Source of the DNA: a virus
IMG/VR virus record: IMGVR_UViG_3300025146_000072
Coordinates: 1 to 22,746 of that record
DNA length: 22,746 nt
Direction: 5' to 3' (one strand)
Shown here: positions 1 through 7,046 of the stretch, in pieces
How positions within the stretch are numbered: position 1 is the first letter of the stretch
Layout: every line of letters starts with the position of its first letter
Notes under the pieces: generated by a model
The model's input: the letters and a program-made list of their open reading frames with translations, nothing else
The model's database searches: none
What the model was told of the DNA's origin: nothing
Program-made: the position numbers and the translations under genes

Positions 1-3
1 AAT

Positions 4-381
4 ATGAACCCACGAAATGCAAAAGCGGCTTTCCGCCACCACGAGAAAAAAATGGCGGAGCTCCGGGACAAGACCAACCTGGATGCCAACTCAATGCTCG
101 ACGTTATCAACGAGGGCACCCTTCACATGGTCGAACATTTTAGCCGGGCCATCGGTCCGCAATATAAGCGCGACTATGTGTTCGTTATGGGCAAGGCGTT
201 CCTGGGAACTGAAAAGGCTGACCCAGCCCAGGACGTCCAGGCGTGCTCGTTTTTCCATTGCGGCGATATCCACGAGTGGTCCCATGACCTGGCGGATCTT
301 ATGGCCGCGGAGCCAGCGATCCACGACCATGTGATGCACGCGATCCACATTTATCACCTCAACAAACTGACAGGCAAATGA
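4..381 (+). CDS. Hypothetical phage protein, possibly 5'-truncated by the window edge
   Basis: This frame encodes 125 residues. I do not recognise a family. The protein is rich in histidine and acidic residues, with a His/Asp/Glu-rich stretch at about residues 86-120 (HCGDIHEWSHDLADL, then several HxxH-like spacings). These could bind metal, but no established catalytic motif is visible. It looks soluble, with no signal peptide or membrane segment. Only three bases precede the ATG in the window, so the true start could lie further upstream. Its end overlaps the next start by four bases (ATGA), which implies co-transcription and coupled translation. Confidence 0.75.
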   Translation: MNPRNAKAAFRHHEKKMAELRDKTNLDANSMLDVINEGTLHMVEHFSRAIGPQYKRDYVFVMGKAFLGTEKADPAQDVQACSFFHCGDIHEWSHDLADLMAAEPAIHDHVMHAIHIYHLNKLTGK

Positions 382-638
382 AAATTTTCAAGTACCCCGT
401 AACGATCAGCGACGACCAGAACGTCGTGATGCCCGCGGGCGCGCAAATCTTAACCGTCCAGATCCAGGGACGGACACCGGTGCTCTGGGCTCTGGTTGAT
501 GAAACCGGTCTGCCGACGCAACGGCGCATCGAAGTGCATGGAACCGGCAACCCGATCCCGGAAGGAAAGCGTCAATATATCGCCACGATACAGACCCACC
601 AGGGCCAGTTCGTGTGGCACTTCTTTGAACGCTTTTAA
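378..638 (+). CDS. Small phage protein, DUF7352-like
   Basis: The product has 86 residues. It starts MKIFKYPV, followed by a beta-rich pattern with VMPAGAQILTVQIQG at about residues 17-31 and a closing FVWHFFERF. This arrangement (MKI-F-KYP, then 'MPxGAxIL-VQ', then 'WALVD') matches small phage proteins I know as the DUF7352 type, whose function is not known. The start overlaps the upstream stop by four bases. A 43-base gap separates it from the next gene. The family assignment is from memory of the sequence pattern. Confidence 0.75.
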   Translation: MKIFKYPVTISDDQNVVMPAGAQILTVQIQGRTPVLWALVDETGLPTQRRIEVHGTGNPIPEGKRQYIATIQTHQGQFVWHFFERF

Positions 639-666
639 AAGTTAATGGAAAGTTTTTTTATATTGC
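633..666 (+). promoter_or_regulatory. Weak candidate promoter upstream of the 682 gene
   Basis: A TATATTGC at 659-666 resembles the Bacteroidetes -7 element TAnnTTTG imperfectly. A T4 run at 633-636 lies 22 bases upstream in place of the -33 TTTG. The -7 ends 15 bases before the ATG at 682. The stretch TGGAAAGTTTTTTTATATT at 646-664 also partly resembles the promoter-proximal blocks at 5069 and 10796. The match is weak. Confidence 0.3.
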
Positions 667-681
667 GCCAAATCTAAGTAC

Positions 682-963
682 ATGACGACACCGAAAAAAG
701 CGAGTAAGGTCCGGCACGCCCGGACCATTGCGCTCGAACTACACAAGCAATGGCGGACCCTGGAGCGAAAGGGCGACGCGGATAAATTGGCGACCATCCT
801 GGAGGTATCAAAGCCCACCATCGACAAAGCACTCATTTACGGCTGCGTACACCAGCAGAAAATCGTGGACGGTATAACCAAATTTTTCGCCGATCGCATC
901 CTGGCCGAAAAGGAAAGCGCCCAGGGCCTAAAAGACCTAGCATCACAAACCCCAAACTCTTAA
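682..963 (+). CDS. Small putative helix-turn-helix protein
   Basis: The product has 93 residues and is basic at the N terminus (KKASKVRHAR). Residues about 30-55 contain KGDADKLATILEVSKPTIDKAL, which reads like a helix-turn-helix: a helix, a short turn, then a 'SKPTIDKAL' recognition-type helix. A transcription or replication regulator is plausible. It precedes the recombination genes and ends three bases before the next ATG, so the two are probably co-transcribed. The HTH reading is inferred from pattern only. Confidence 0.7.
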   Translation: MTTPKKASKVRHARTIALELHKQWRTLERKGDADKLATILEVSKPTIDKALIYGCVHQQKIVDGITKFFADRILAEKESAQGLKDLASQTPNS

Positions 964-966
964 CCA

Positions 967-1911
967 ATGACAGACAACGCAAACAAAGAAGCCGAAAAGA
1001 CCGAAACCGTCACCGCGGAGGTCATCCAGGAAACAGCCATATCGCTGATCACCAAAGCCGAGATCGATATGCAAATCAGCACGGCCCAGGCGTTCCCGCG
1101 GTCCATGCAAAAGTTCCTGCAACAAGCAAGGGAAATGGCCACCCTGACCGTCGAGATCGCGGAAAGTTGCGCCTATTCATTGCCCAGGGGAGGCAAATTC
1201 GTCGAGGGTCCATCGGTTCGCCTGGCTGAAATCGTGGCCAGCTGTTACCACAACCTTCGCACGGGCGCGCGCGTAATATTCAACGACGGCAAAGTGATCA
1301 CCGCCCAGGGTATCGTTCACGACTTGCAAAAGAACATCATGCACACCGAGGAGGTCCAGCGGTCCATCCAGCAGAATGAATGGGAGCCAGATCCGAACAA
1401 GCCAGGCAAGAACCGGAAAACCGGGCGCATGATCCCTATGACCGAGGACATGCAAATCGTCACCGGCCGGGCGGCGTGCGCGATCGCTTACCGCAACGCT
1501 GTTTTTAAAGTGGTCCCTGCGGCCATTATCCAGGACCTGTACGAACTGGTAAAGGAAACCGCCAAAGGGACCGCCGAAACCCTGGTGGCCCGCCGTGAGA
1601 AAGCTATGGCCTATTTCCGCGGCCTGGGCGTTAAGGACGAGCAAATATTCCAGATCCTGGAGGTGAAAGGACTGGCCGACATAGGGCTCGACGAACTGCA
1701 AAAGCTGACCGGCATGCGCGCGGCCATCAAGAACGGGGAGGCCACGATCGAAACGCTGTTTTTCACGCCTGACCCAAAAAGCAAAGCCGACAACGCGACC
1801 AAAAAGACCGAGGACAAGCTGAACAAAACCGGCAACAAGGCAAAGGACACGGCCGCGGCGATGGATGACAAATTGAAAGGCGGCGCCGACGGTACACCAC
1901 CAGCCAGTTAG
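967..1911 (+). CDS. Candidate single-strand annealing protein (phage recombination partner)
   Basis: The product has 314 residues. It carries the block LPRGGKFVEGPSVRLAEIVA at about 73-92, then NLRTGARV, a VITAQGIVHDLQKN strand pair at about 114-127, and TGRAACAIAYRNAVFKVVP at about 161-179. I recognise this as a common phage protein usually left unannotated. The order of beta strands followed by a conserved 'GRAAC-A-RNA-F-VVP' helix resembles the Rad52/Erf-type annealing fold, but I cannot prove this. It is directly upstream of a YqaJ-like exonuclease, the classic partner of an annealing protein. The last 45 residues are a low-complexity Lys/Asp/Ala tail, probably disordered. The gene is certain; the function is inference. 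Confidence 0.85.
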   Translation: MTDNANKEAEKTETVTAEVIQETAISLITKAEIDMQISTAQAFPRSMQKFLQQAREMATLTVEIAESCAYSLPRGGKFVEGPSVRLAEIVASCYHNLRTGARVIFNDGKVITAQGIVHDLQKNIMHTEEVQRSIQQNEWEPDPNKPGKNRKTGRMIPMTEDMQIVTGRAACAIAYRNAVFKVVPAAIIQDLYELVKETAKGTAETLVARREKAMAYFRGLGVKDEQIFQILEVKGLADIGLDELQKLTGMRAAIKNGEATIETLFFTPDPKSKADNATKKTEDKLNKTGNKAKDTAAAMDDKLKGGADGTPPAS

Positions 1912-1912
1912 G

Positions 1913-1936
1913 TATTGCATCCGTGCAATATTTTTG
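1913..1936 (+). terminator. Hairpin with T tract directly after the 967-1911 gene
   Basis: TATTGCA at 1913-1919 and TGCAATA at 1924-1930 form a perfect seven-base inverted repeat with a four-base loop, followed by TTTTTG. It begins two bases after the stop codon at 1911. The stem is A/T-rich, so as a terminator it would be weak; it could instead be an operator for the downstream nuclease gene. Confidence 0.45.
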
Positions 1937-2023
1937 TTTACTTTACCCGCAATACATTAAGGGCCAGCCAGACGGCGAATCCGGGCAGCCCTGTATTTTT
2001 ACAATAATCACGAAAATCACGGC

Positions 2024-3052
2024 ATGAAAAAACACATCGAACTCATCCCCACGGCTGGGATGGACCGGGACCAGTGGCTCTCTTATCGTCACTCCGGGAT
2101 CGGCGCCAGCGAGGTCGGTTGCGTCCTGGGCCTGGACGATTACACCAGCTCCCTGGAGCTTTACTATTACAAAATTGGCGAGGTCCCTAAGTTCGACCTG
2201 GAAAACATGGCCAAATTTATCGGCAAGATCGACGAGCCGAAAATTGCGAAAATGTGGCAATACTGGGACCCGGCCACGCAGGACGAGCTGACCATGATCC
2301 GCAACTTCCAAATGGGTAAGGTCGTCCGCCGATGCCAGCGCGTCACCGCGTACGTCCGCAACCCAGCCTACCCCTGGTTATTCGTTTCCCTGGATCGAAA
2401 AATAAACAAGTACGACCACCGTGGCGAGGGCACCCTGGAGCTGAAAACAATCGGCGGCTGGGAGGCCGACAAATGGGACGCCGGGCTGCCGCCCAAATAC
2501 ATCACCCAGGTGAACACCCAGATGCTGGTGTGCGAGTTCCTGTTCGGGGAAATGGCACTGCTCCAGGATAACCGCCGGTTTTTTGTGTACCCGTTCGACC
2601 GGTCCGATAACATTGCCAACCACATCGTGAACCGGACAAAGGACTTCTGGGACCGGGTGGTGGCTGGCCGAAAGCTGGTAAATGAAAAATTCCACTGTAT
2701 GACGACCTTCAACGAGAAGCGCATCCAGGAGCTGAACCACGAAATCGACGCCCTGGCGCCCGAACCTGATGGCACGCTGGCCTACGCGGACTTCCTGGCC
2801 GACCGGCATGGAAAGCCGACGCGCCTGGAAAGGAAGGGCAGTATAATCGAGCTGGATTTTGCCAAAGCACACCGCGACGCCAGCGATCGACTGAAAGAGA
2901 TCCAGGAAATAAAGACCCTGAACGAAAACAATTTGAAACGCGCGATGGCCGACACCCAGTGCCTGGACTTTGGAACGGATGGCAAGGTGTACTGGTCCAC
3001 GACGCCCAGCGGGTCCCGGATCTTTCGCAATAAGTTAAAAACTCGTGCATAA
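2024..3052 (+). CDS. YqaJ-like / lambda-exonuclease-type recombinase nuclease
   Basis: The product has 342 residues. It is a PD-(D/E)XK exonuclease of the YqaJ viral recombinase type, which would resect double-stranded phage DNA to give single strands for annealing. Residues 25-50 carry the family start motif (SGIGASEVGCVLGL, then the LELYYYKIGE helix). Catalytic candidates are D124 in SLDRK, E139 and K141 in LELKT, and the QVNTQ helix at 162-166. Its length is usual for the family. The C-terminal third (about 225-300) is helical and probably accessory. It follows the candidate annealing protein after a 112-base gap with a hairpin. The start is the only well-placed ATG ahead of the motif. The family call is strong. 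Confidence 0.92.
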   Translation: MKKHIELIPTAGMDRDQWLSYRHSGIGASEVGCVLGLDDYTSSLELYYYKIGEVPKFDLENMAKFIGKIDEPKIAKMWQYWDPATQDELTMIRNFQMGKVVRRCQRVTAYVRNPAYPWLFVSLDRKINKYDHRGEGTLELKTIGGWEADKWDAGLPPKYITQVNTQMLVCEFLFGEMALLQDNRRFFVYPFDRSDNIANHIVNRTKDFWDRVVAGRKLVNEKFHCMTTFNEKRIQELNHEIDALAPEPDGTLAYADFLADRHGKPTRLERKGSIIELDFAKAHRDASDRLKEIQEIKTLNENNLKRAMADTQCLDFGTDGKVYWSTTPSGSRIFRNKLKTRA

Positions 3053-3112
3053 CTACCTCCAAATGTGTGGAAAACGGCTTTTTTGCCGTGGGCGCTTTGT
3101 TCATTGTTTACA

Positions 3113-3240
3113 TATATTCGCCGCCCATCTTTGTTGTGATCATAATGACCACGCCCTGGAATTAGGGCCGGATCGTGGCCAATTTCACAGCCTCACAAAC
3201 CCTGGCCGCTGGTGCCCTAATCACCGCTGCCGGGTTTTTT
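3113..3240 (+). promoter_or_regulatory. Structured leader or small RNA before the replication gene
   Basis: The 193-base gap 3053-3245 has no gene. A TATATTCG at 3113-3120 resembles a -7 box, although no well-spaced TTTG lies upstream (the nearest, at 3096, is only 13 bases away). Downstream, CCAC 3149-3152 and GCCCT 3153-3157 pair with AGGGC 3164-3168 and GTGG 3175-3178. The segment then runs into the terminator hairpin at 3199-3240. This is either a cis-acting attenuated leader or a small RNA of roughly 110 bases. There is also a small ACGGC-T6-GCCGT hairpin at 3074-3089. Confidence 0.35.
3199..3240 (+). terminator. Rho-independent terminator / attenuator before the 3246 gene
   Basis: ACCC 3199-3202 and GGC 3204-3206 pair with GCCGGGT 3229-3235, with T3203 bulged. 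An inner helix pairs GC 3208-3209 with 3226-3227 and GGTG 3211-3214 with CACC 3222-3225, leaving a seven-base loop. A T run follows to 3240. The T run ends five bases before the ATG at 3246, so readthrough would directly control that gene. Confidence 0.65.
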
Positions 3241-3245
3241 ATTTT

Positions 3246-4223
3246 ATGCGACCAAAATACTCAAACGACGGCGGCAGCTTTTTGCTGATCCGTGACGAGC
3301 ACCTCCTGATCACTGGCGGCAATATCGTGGCCGCTGCACTGATCCACATTTTTGAACATTGGCACTATCACAAGGTCGCCAACGGCCACCAGAACAAGGA
3401 GGCCAATGAGACGGCTGAACGCCACGGGGATCAACGAACGATGCCGGAAAGTCTTTACCAATGGCACACCACTGAAAGCCTGGAATCACAGTTAAAAGGT
3501 TTGGGATCTAAGCGAACCATCCAGGAGGCCCGGCAGCTATTGGAGGACCTGGGCGTGATCACTGAACACCGCAACCCGAACCCCCGCTACACATTCGACC
3601 GGACAATCCATTTCCTTTTTTACCCGAACGTGGTGGCCGAACTGCTCCTCCTGAAGGACCAGGTGAGCGCTCCATCGGCACAAATGAGCCAACGGGAGGA
3701 CCAATCGGGTCAATATCCATATATATCTTCCATAAATAACCCCATAGATGACTCCACAGATAGTGCTGCCGCTGGCGCGACAGTGGATAAAAAGCCGGAC
3801 ATAAAACCGGACAAAAAGAAAAAAGCACCAGGCGCCGGGACCGATCAGGACTGGCAGCGGTGGGTGGATGCCTGGCATGAATTTTTTAAAGGGCGTCACG
3901 AAGGTATCGAGCCCATGTGGAACGGTGCAAACCTGGCCAGCCTGAAAAAATTGCGCGCGTACCTTTGCAAGATCGCCACCCAGGTGGACGGTAAGAGCCG
4001 AGACGATTGCGGGTTCGGTGCCTGGTCGTTCATCCTGGAAAACTGGGACCTGCTGGACGAATGGCAGCGCGGACAGTTCGACCTCGGCGTCGTTTATCAA
4101 AAAATTTCTAACATTCTAACCCAGATAAAAAATGGAACCAACACGAATAGGGGCGCTCATGCCAGTGGCAACGGAAAAGTTAGCCCTGGTGCCGCAAGGT
4201 TCGAGGCAATTAAAAACTATTGA
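3246..4223 (+). CDS. Winged-helix replication-initiation-type protein
   Basis: The product has 325 residues. Residues about 20-130 look like a winged helix: LLITGGNIVAAALIHIFEHW, then KGLGSKRTIQEARQLLEDLGVI (recognition-helix pattern at about 84-105), then a RYTFDRTIHFLFYPNV wing. A polar Ser/Lys-rich linker at about 140-190 leads to a helical C-terminal domain with conserved tryptophans (DWQRWVDAWHEFF, then WSFILENWDLLDEW). This layout fits phage replication initiators and helicase-loader adaptors of the DnaD-like kind. I chose the ATG at 3246 because an upstream open stretch runs through the hairpin leader. It overlaps the next gene. The specific role is inferred. Confidence 0.85.
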   Translation: MRPKYSNDGGSFLLIRDEHLLITGGNIVAAALIHIFEHWHYHKVANGHQNKEANETAERHGDQRTMPESLYQWHTTESLESQLKGLGSKRTIQEARQLLEDLGVITEHRNPNPRYTFDRTIHFLFYPNVVAELLLLKDQVSAPSAQMSQREDQSGQYPYISSINNPIDDSTDSAAAGATVDKKPDIKPDKKKKAPGAGTDQDWQRWVDAWHEFFKGRHEGIEPMWNGANLASLKKLRAYLCKIATQVDGKSRDDCGFGAWSFILENWDLLDEWQRGQFDLGVVYQKISNILTQIKNGTNTNRGAHASGNGKVSPGAARFEAIKNY

Positions 4224-4668
4224 CCACGAGGACAGCTTCGGGCTGGCCGTGAATGATCAACGCCTGGCGCAAACCGGGGAGCCTGGTCTTAAAAATGCTT
4301 TGCAGTACGTGTTCGCCCTGGTGGGATTGCGGTCGGTACCGGTCGGTCCTGAAAAGGAATTTTTGCACCAGTACATCCTGAAAAATTACGCTGGCCATAC
4401 ACCCGCCGAGATACAGCTGGCCTTCGACATGGCGGTGCAGGGTCAGCTGGATCTGGACCCGCGGGACGTCCGGTGTTATGAAAATTTCTCGGTGATCTAT
4501 TTCGCCACCATTATGCGCGCCTACCGCGCGTGGGCGAGTGACCAGGCCCGTCGCCTGGAGCGAGTGGCTGAACCACAAAAGCCGACTCCAGAACAGATCC
4601 TCACCATCAACATCGAGTACGCTTTTTACCTTTTTTCACTGGTCAATAAATTACCCGTCAAGCTATGA
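4132..4668 (+). CDS. Hypothetical replication-module protein
   Basis: The product has 178 residues if it starts at 4132. A second ATG at 4159 has an AGGGG nine bases upstream and is at least as likely. The core at about residues 52-135 is helical: ALQYVFALVGLR, then FLHQYILKNYAGHTPAEIQLAFDMA, then YENFSVIYFATIMRAYRAW. I recognise the 'NY-xHT-EI-LAFDMAV-G-L' pattern from Bacteroidetes phage genomes, where it often follows a replication initiator, but I know no proven function. A helicase-loader or replisome accessory role is possible. It overlaps the preceding gene by 92 bases (65 if the second ATG is used) and the next by four. Confidence 0.8.
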   Translation: MEPTRIGALMPVATEKLALVPQGSRQLKTIDHEDSFGLAVNDQRLAQTGEPGLKNALQYVFALVGLRSVPVGPEKEFLHQYILKNYAGHTPAEIQLAFDMAVQGQLDLDPRDVRCYENFSVIYFATIMRAYRAWASDQARRLERVAEPQKPTPEQILTINIEYAFYLFSLVNKLPVKL

Positions 4669-5066
4669 GCAAAGGCATGTTAAAAGACAAGATGAACCCG
4701 CAGGAATTTCGCGATTACCTGGCGAAAGTGGAGGCCGGTAAACTGTCAAAGTACAAGGCCATCCCGACCGAAACCGCCGACGGTCAAAAATTCCGGTCCA
4801 AATTGGAGGCGACGTATTACAACCGCGTCCGGCTATTGCAAACCCAGGGCGACCTGATAAAGTTCGAGCGGGAGGTCCGGTTCGAGCTGATCGTCAACGG
4901 GCTGATGGTTTGCGCGTACGTGTGCGACTTTATCCTTTACTGGAAAGATGGCCGGATCGAACACATCGACTGCAAAAGCCAGGCGACGATGACCCCGATT
5001 TATTCGATCAAAAAGAAGCTCATGATGGCGGTCCACGGGATCGAATTAAAGGAGGTGTACGAATAA
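4665..5066 (+). CDS. DUF1064-like PD-(D/E)XK nuclease
   Basis: The product has 133 residues. The pattern KYKAIPTETADGQKFRSKLEATYYNRV (about 29-55), then LIKFEREVRFELI, then VCDFILYWKDGRIEHIDCKS (about 86-105) and YSIKKKLM fits DUF1064. These are small phage nucleases with the PD-(D/E)XK fold, thought to act on branched or replication DNA. Candidate active residues are the Glu in KLEAT, the Asp in VCDF, and the Asp-x-Lys in HIDCKS. The start overlaps the upstream stop (ATGA). Its position in the replication block is consistent with a junction-processing role, which is inference. Confidence 0.85.
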   Translation: MSKGMLKDKMNPQEFRDYLAKVEAGKLSKYKAIPTETADGQKFRSKLEATYYNRVRLLQTQGDLIKFEREVRFELIVNGLMVCAYVCDFILYWKDGRIEHIDCKSQATMTPIYSIKKKLMMAVHGIELKEVYE

Positions 5067-5068
5067 TC

Positions 5069-5111
5069 TGGAAACTTATTTTGTATCTTAAACAATGTCT
5101 TTTTATATTCA
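5069..5111 (+). promoter_or_regulatory. Bacteroidetes-type promoter for the 5128 gene
   Basis: The 19-base block TGGAAACTTATTTTGTATC at 5069-5087 contains a -33 TTTG at 5080-5083. After 20 bases comes TATATTCA at 5104-5111 as the -7 box. A near-identical block (17/19) lies at the same distance before the 10856 gene. The -7 ends 16 bases before the ATG at 5128. Confidence 0.55.
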
Positions 5112-5127
5112 CCAAAATTTTTACACG

Positions 5128-6591
5128 ATGGCAAAAGCAGCAAAGAAAAAAGGGCCAGCCTCCGGCGTGCAGGAAGCCCACACCATTGACGTCGAGCACG
5201 AGGTCATTGAAACCACAACCGCAACGAACAAGGAAAACGGCGGCGCGATCCTGGTGGACGACCAGACGCGCATTAAAATGGAAATCGCAAAGCTGAACGT
5301 CGCCGACGCCGGTATTGCGGTCCTGAAGGAAAAATACGGTACCCTGGTCATCGCCGACGCCAGCGACAAAAAGGGCTACGAAGCCGTTAAGAAAGCATGG
5401 AACGAGGTCAGATCCACTCGCACGGCGCTGGAAAAAAAGGGCCTGGAAATTCGCAACCAGTTCAAAGTAATTACCACGGCCGTCAAAGCCGAGGAGGAGC
5501 GACTGATCGAAAGCCTGGACCCGCTGGAAACTGACCTTTATAAAAAGTGGAAAGCCATCGACGACGAAAAGGAACGGGCCAAAAAGGAACAGGAGGAGGC
5601 CGAACAGAAACAGCTCATGGCCCGCGTTGAGGAGGTCCAGACCCTGGGCATGGCTTTCAAAGATGGTTTTTACCAGATAGGCGACACGATCGCGGTGGAC
5701 GTGGCCAGCCTTCGCATGTATAACGACGAACAGTACGCAAAGCTGAAAGGCGCCATCGATGCAAAGAAAAAAGAGCTCGACAAGATCGCCGCCGATGCCG
5801 CTGAAAAATTGCGCCTGGAAAATGAACAGCGCCAGAAGGAACAGGACGACCTCAAGCGCCAGCAGGATGACCTGAAAAAACAACAGGACCAGCTGCGCGA
5901 ACAGCAGGAACAGCTGAAACGTGACCAGGATGCCGCCGCTAAAATCAAACGGGACAACCGGATCAATAAACTGGTGGCCCTGGGCATGACTTACAACGAG
6001 CGCACTGATCTGTTCGTGCACGATAACGGGTTCAGGACTACCACCCACGGCGGCGCGGATCTGTTCTCCCTGGACGATTACGGGTTCGACGAACATGCGA
6101 AAATTATCGCCGGTCACATCACGGACAACATTGCCGACAAGGCAAAACACGACCAGGAGGTGGAAGCTGAACGCCAAGCCCTGGAGAATCACAAAAAGTT
6201 CATAGCCGCCACGATGGACCGCGCCGGGCTTAATTTTTCATACACCGCCCAGTCGTTTACCTGGGAGGACAAGAACACTGCCATCGAGGTCACGTTCGCC
6301 GAACTGATCCCGCTGACCGAGCCGGAAGTTTCCGAAAAGGCCCAGGCAATCCAGGCCCAGATCGAGGAGGCCAAAAAGGCAACCGCCGCGGCTGATAAAA
6401 AAGCCAAAGACGCCGCAGACAAAGAGGCGAAACTGGCCCTCGGTGACAAGGAACGATATCAGCAGGAACACTCAGCCATCGGTGCTGCGGCGCTGAAAAT
6501 GGTGCCGGGTGAATTTAAGACCAAAAAGTACCAGCAACGTGCCCAGAACTTTCTGGACAGATTAAGCAACCTTTTAATGGAATTTCAATAA
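5128..6591 (+). CDS. Coiled-coil protein, DUF1351-like
   Basis: The product has 487 residues. After a short polar start (MAKAAKKKG) and a Glu/Thr-rich stretch, residues about 45-155 carry the DUF1351-like helical pattern (YGTLVIADASDKKGYEAVKK, RTALEKKGLEIRNQF, ESLDPLETDLYKKW). A long coiled coil at about 205-275 includes four consecutive heptads of the form DDLKxQQ/DQLREQQ. The C terminus (about 350-430) is again Lys/Ala/Glu-rich. Function is unknown; homologues sit among phage recombination genes. An ATG at 5095 is in frame but lies between the -33 and -7 boxes, so 5128 is the better start. It ends one base into the next start codon. Confidence 0.88.
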   Translation: MAKAAKKKGPASGVQEAHTIDVEHEVIETTTATNKENGGAILVDDQTRIKMEIAKLNVADAGIAVLKEKYGTLVIADASDKKGYEAVKKAWNEVRSTRTALEKKGLEIRNQFKVITTAVKAEEERLIESLDPLETDLYKKWKAIDDEKERAKKEQEEAEQKQLMARVEEVQTLGMAFKDGFYQIGDTIAVDVASLRMYNDEQYAKLKGAIDAKKKELDKIAADAAEKLRLENEQRQKEQDDLKRQQDDLKKQQDQLREQQEQLKRDQDAAAKIKRDNRINKLVALGMTYNERTDLFVHDNGFRTTTHGGADLFSLDDYGFDEHAKIIAGHITDNIADKAKHDQEVEAERQALENHKKFIAATMDRAGLNFSYTAQSFTWEDKNTAIEVTFAELIPLTEPEVSEKAQAIQAQIEEAKKATAAADKKAKDAADKEAKLALGDKERYQQEHSAIGAAALKMVPGEFKTKKYQQRAQNFLDRLSNLLMEFQ

Positions 6592-6803
6592 TGCCAACCT
6601 GCGCCTTCCCCCTTTGCAACCGGCACGCCGAAAAAAACGGGTATTGTGTCGGCCACCGGATCTACGCCGCCGACCAGGCGGGTGGAAAGTCCAACGCGTC
6701 GAAACCCAAACCGGAGCCCGGTGAAAAAAAAAACCCCGTAAGCGGATCAAAACAAAGTCAAAAAAGCTCGCCAGCCGGGAGCGCCAGTATAAAAAAATCG
6801 TGA
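6591..6803 (+). CDS. Upstream half of a split HNH-like gene (zinc-knuckle N-terminal part)
   Basis: Read without shifting, this frame gives 70 residues. Residues 4-21 form a small metal-binding pattern: C4, C9, C18 and H21 in CAFPLCNRHAEKNGYCVGH. A polar Lys/Pro/Ser linker follows. After about residue 48 the reading becomes Ser/Gln-rich and loses protein-like character, while the -1 frame becomes convincing (KRIKTKSKKLASRERQYKK) and continues into the HNH-like domain. The switch coincides with a run of ten A's at 6724-6733. Joining the frames by -1 at A AAA AAC gives one 142-residue protein whose layout (N-terminal zinc knuckle, basic linker, HNH-like core) matches single-gene proteins of other Bacteroidetes phages, as I recall them. 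Confidence 0.75.
   Translation: MPTCAFPLCNRHAEKNGYCVGHRIYAADQAGGKSNASKPKPEPGEKKNPVSGSKQSQKSSPAGSASIKKS
6713..6734 (+). other. Candidate -1 frameshift site (A AAA AAC) in an A10 run
   Basis: In the frame of the 6591 gene the codons read GAA AAA AAA AAC, so A AAA AAC occupies 6728-6734 as a canonical X XXY YYZ slippery heptamer. GGAG at 6713-6716 lies about 12 bases upstream, as in dnaX-type bacterial frameshift sites, although Bacteroidetes ribosomes use such signals little. I see no strong stimulatory hairpin just downstream, only a weak GCTC/GAGC pair near 6766-6782. Transcript slippage, a real mutation, or a homopolymer sequencing error would look the same. Confidence 0.6.
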
Positions 6804-7018
6804 CGGAAATGCTGGCTTTGTCCCAGGTGTGCGAACTTAACACGCCGGATTGCACCAGGGAGGCGCAGGGATTACATCACATGAAAGGCCGCGGGGTCCA
6901 TTTACTTAACCGCAAATTTTTAAAGCGCGCATGTAACGCATGCAACGGGTACGTCGAAAGGCACCCGGCCTATGCCCTGGAGCATGGGCTATCGGTCAGT
7001 CGGCACACAAAACAGTAA
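6800..7018 (+). CDS. Downstream half of the split gene: HNH-like endonuclease domain
   Basis: From a GTG at 6800 this gives 72 residues, but the protein-like frame extends back to 6725, just after an in-frame TGA at 6722-6724, with no ATG in between. This makes production by frameshift from the 6591 gene likely. The core shows C11 and C18, then LHHMKGRG, then N-R-KFLKRACNACNGYVERHP: paired CxxC zinc ligands, a His-His and a terminal His, as in HNH/recombination endonucleases. The usual CxxCH is CNACN here, so one canonical histidine is replaced. A role in nicking or processing phage DNA would suit the neighbouring recombination genes. Activity is not assured. Confidence 0.75.
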   Translation: MTEMLALSQVCELNTPDCTREAQGLHHMKGRGVHLLNRKFLKRACNACNGYVERHPAYALEHGLSVSRHTKQ

Positions 7019-7046
7019 TTTTTTTATTCACATTTAATCCTCAATT

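Noticed and set aside
3045-3245. Upstream extension of the replication gene to 3045
   Set aside because: It would translate the hairpin leader and terminator, gives cysteine/histidine-rich sequence without domain pattern, and overlaps the nuclease stop. The ATG at 3246 fits better.
5020-6192. Long open frame of about 390 codons on the minus strand
   Set aside because: It is antisense to the coiled-coil gene, has no protein-like domain pattern (Phe/Leu/Val strings from Lys/Glu codons on the other strand) and no promoter. The same applies to the other long minus-strand frames, such as 1177-1920, 7062-7760 and 14718-15440.
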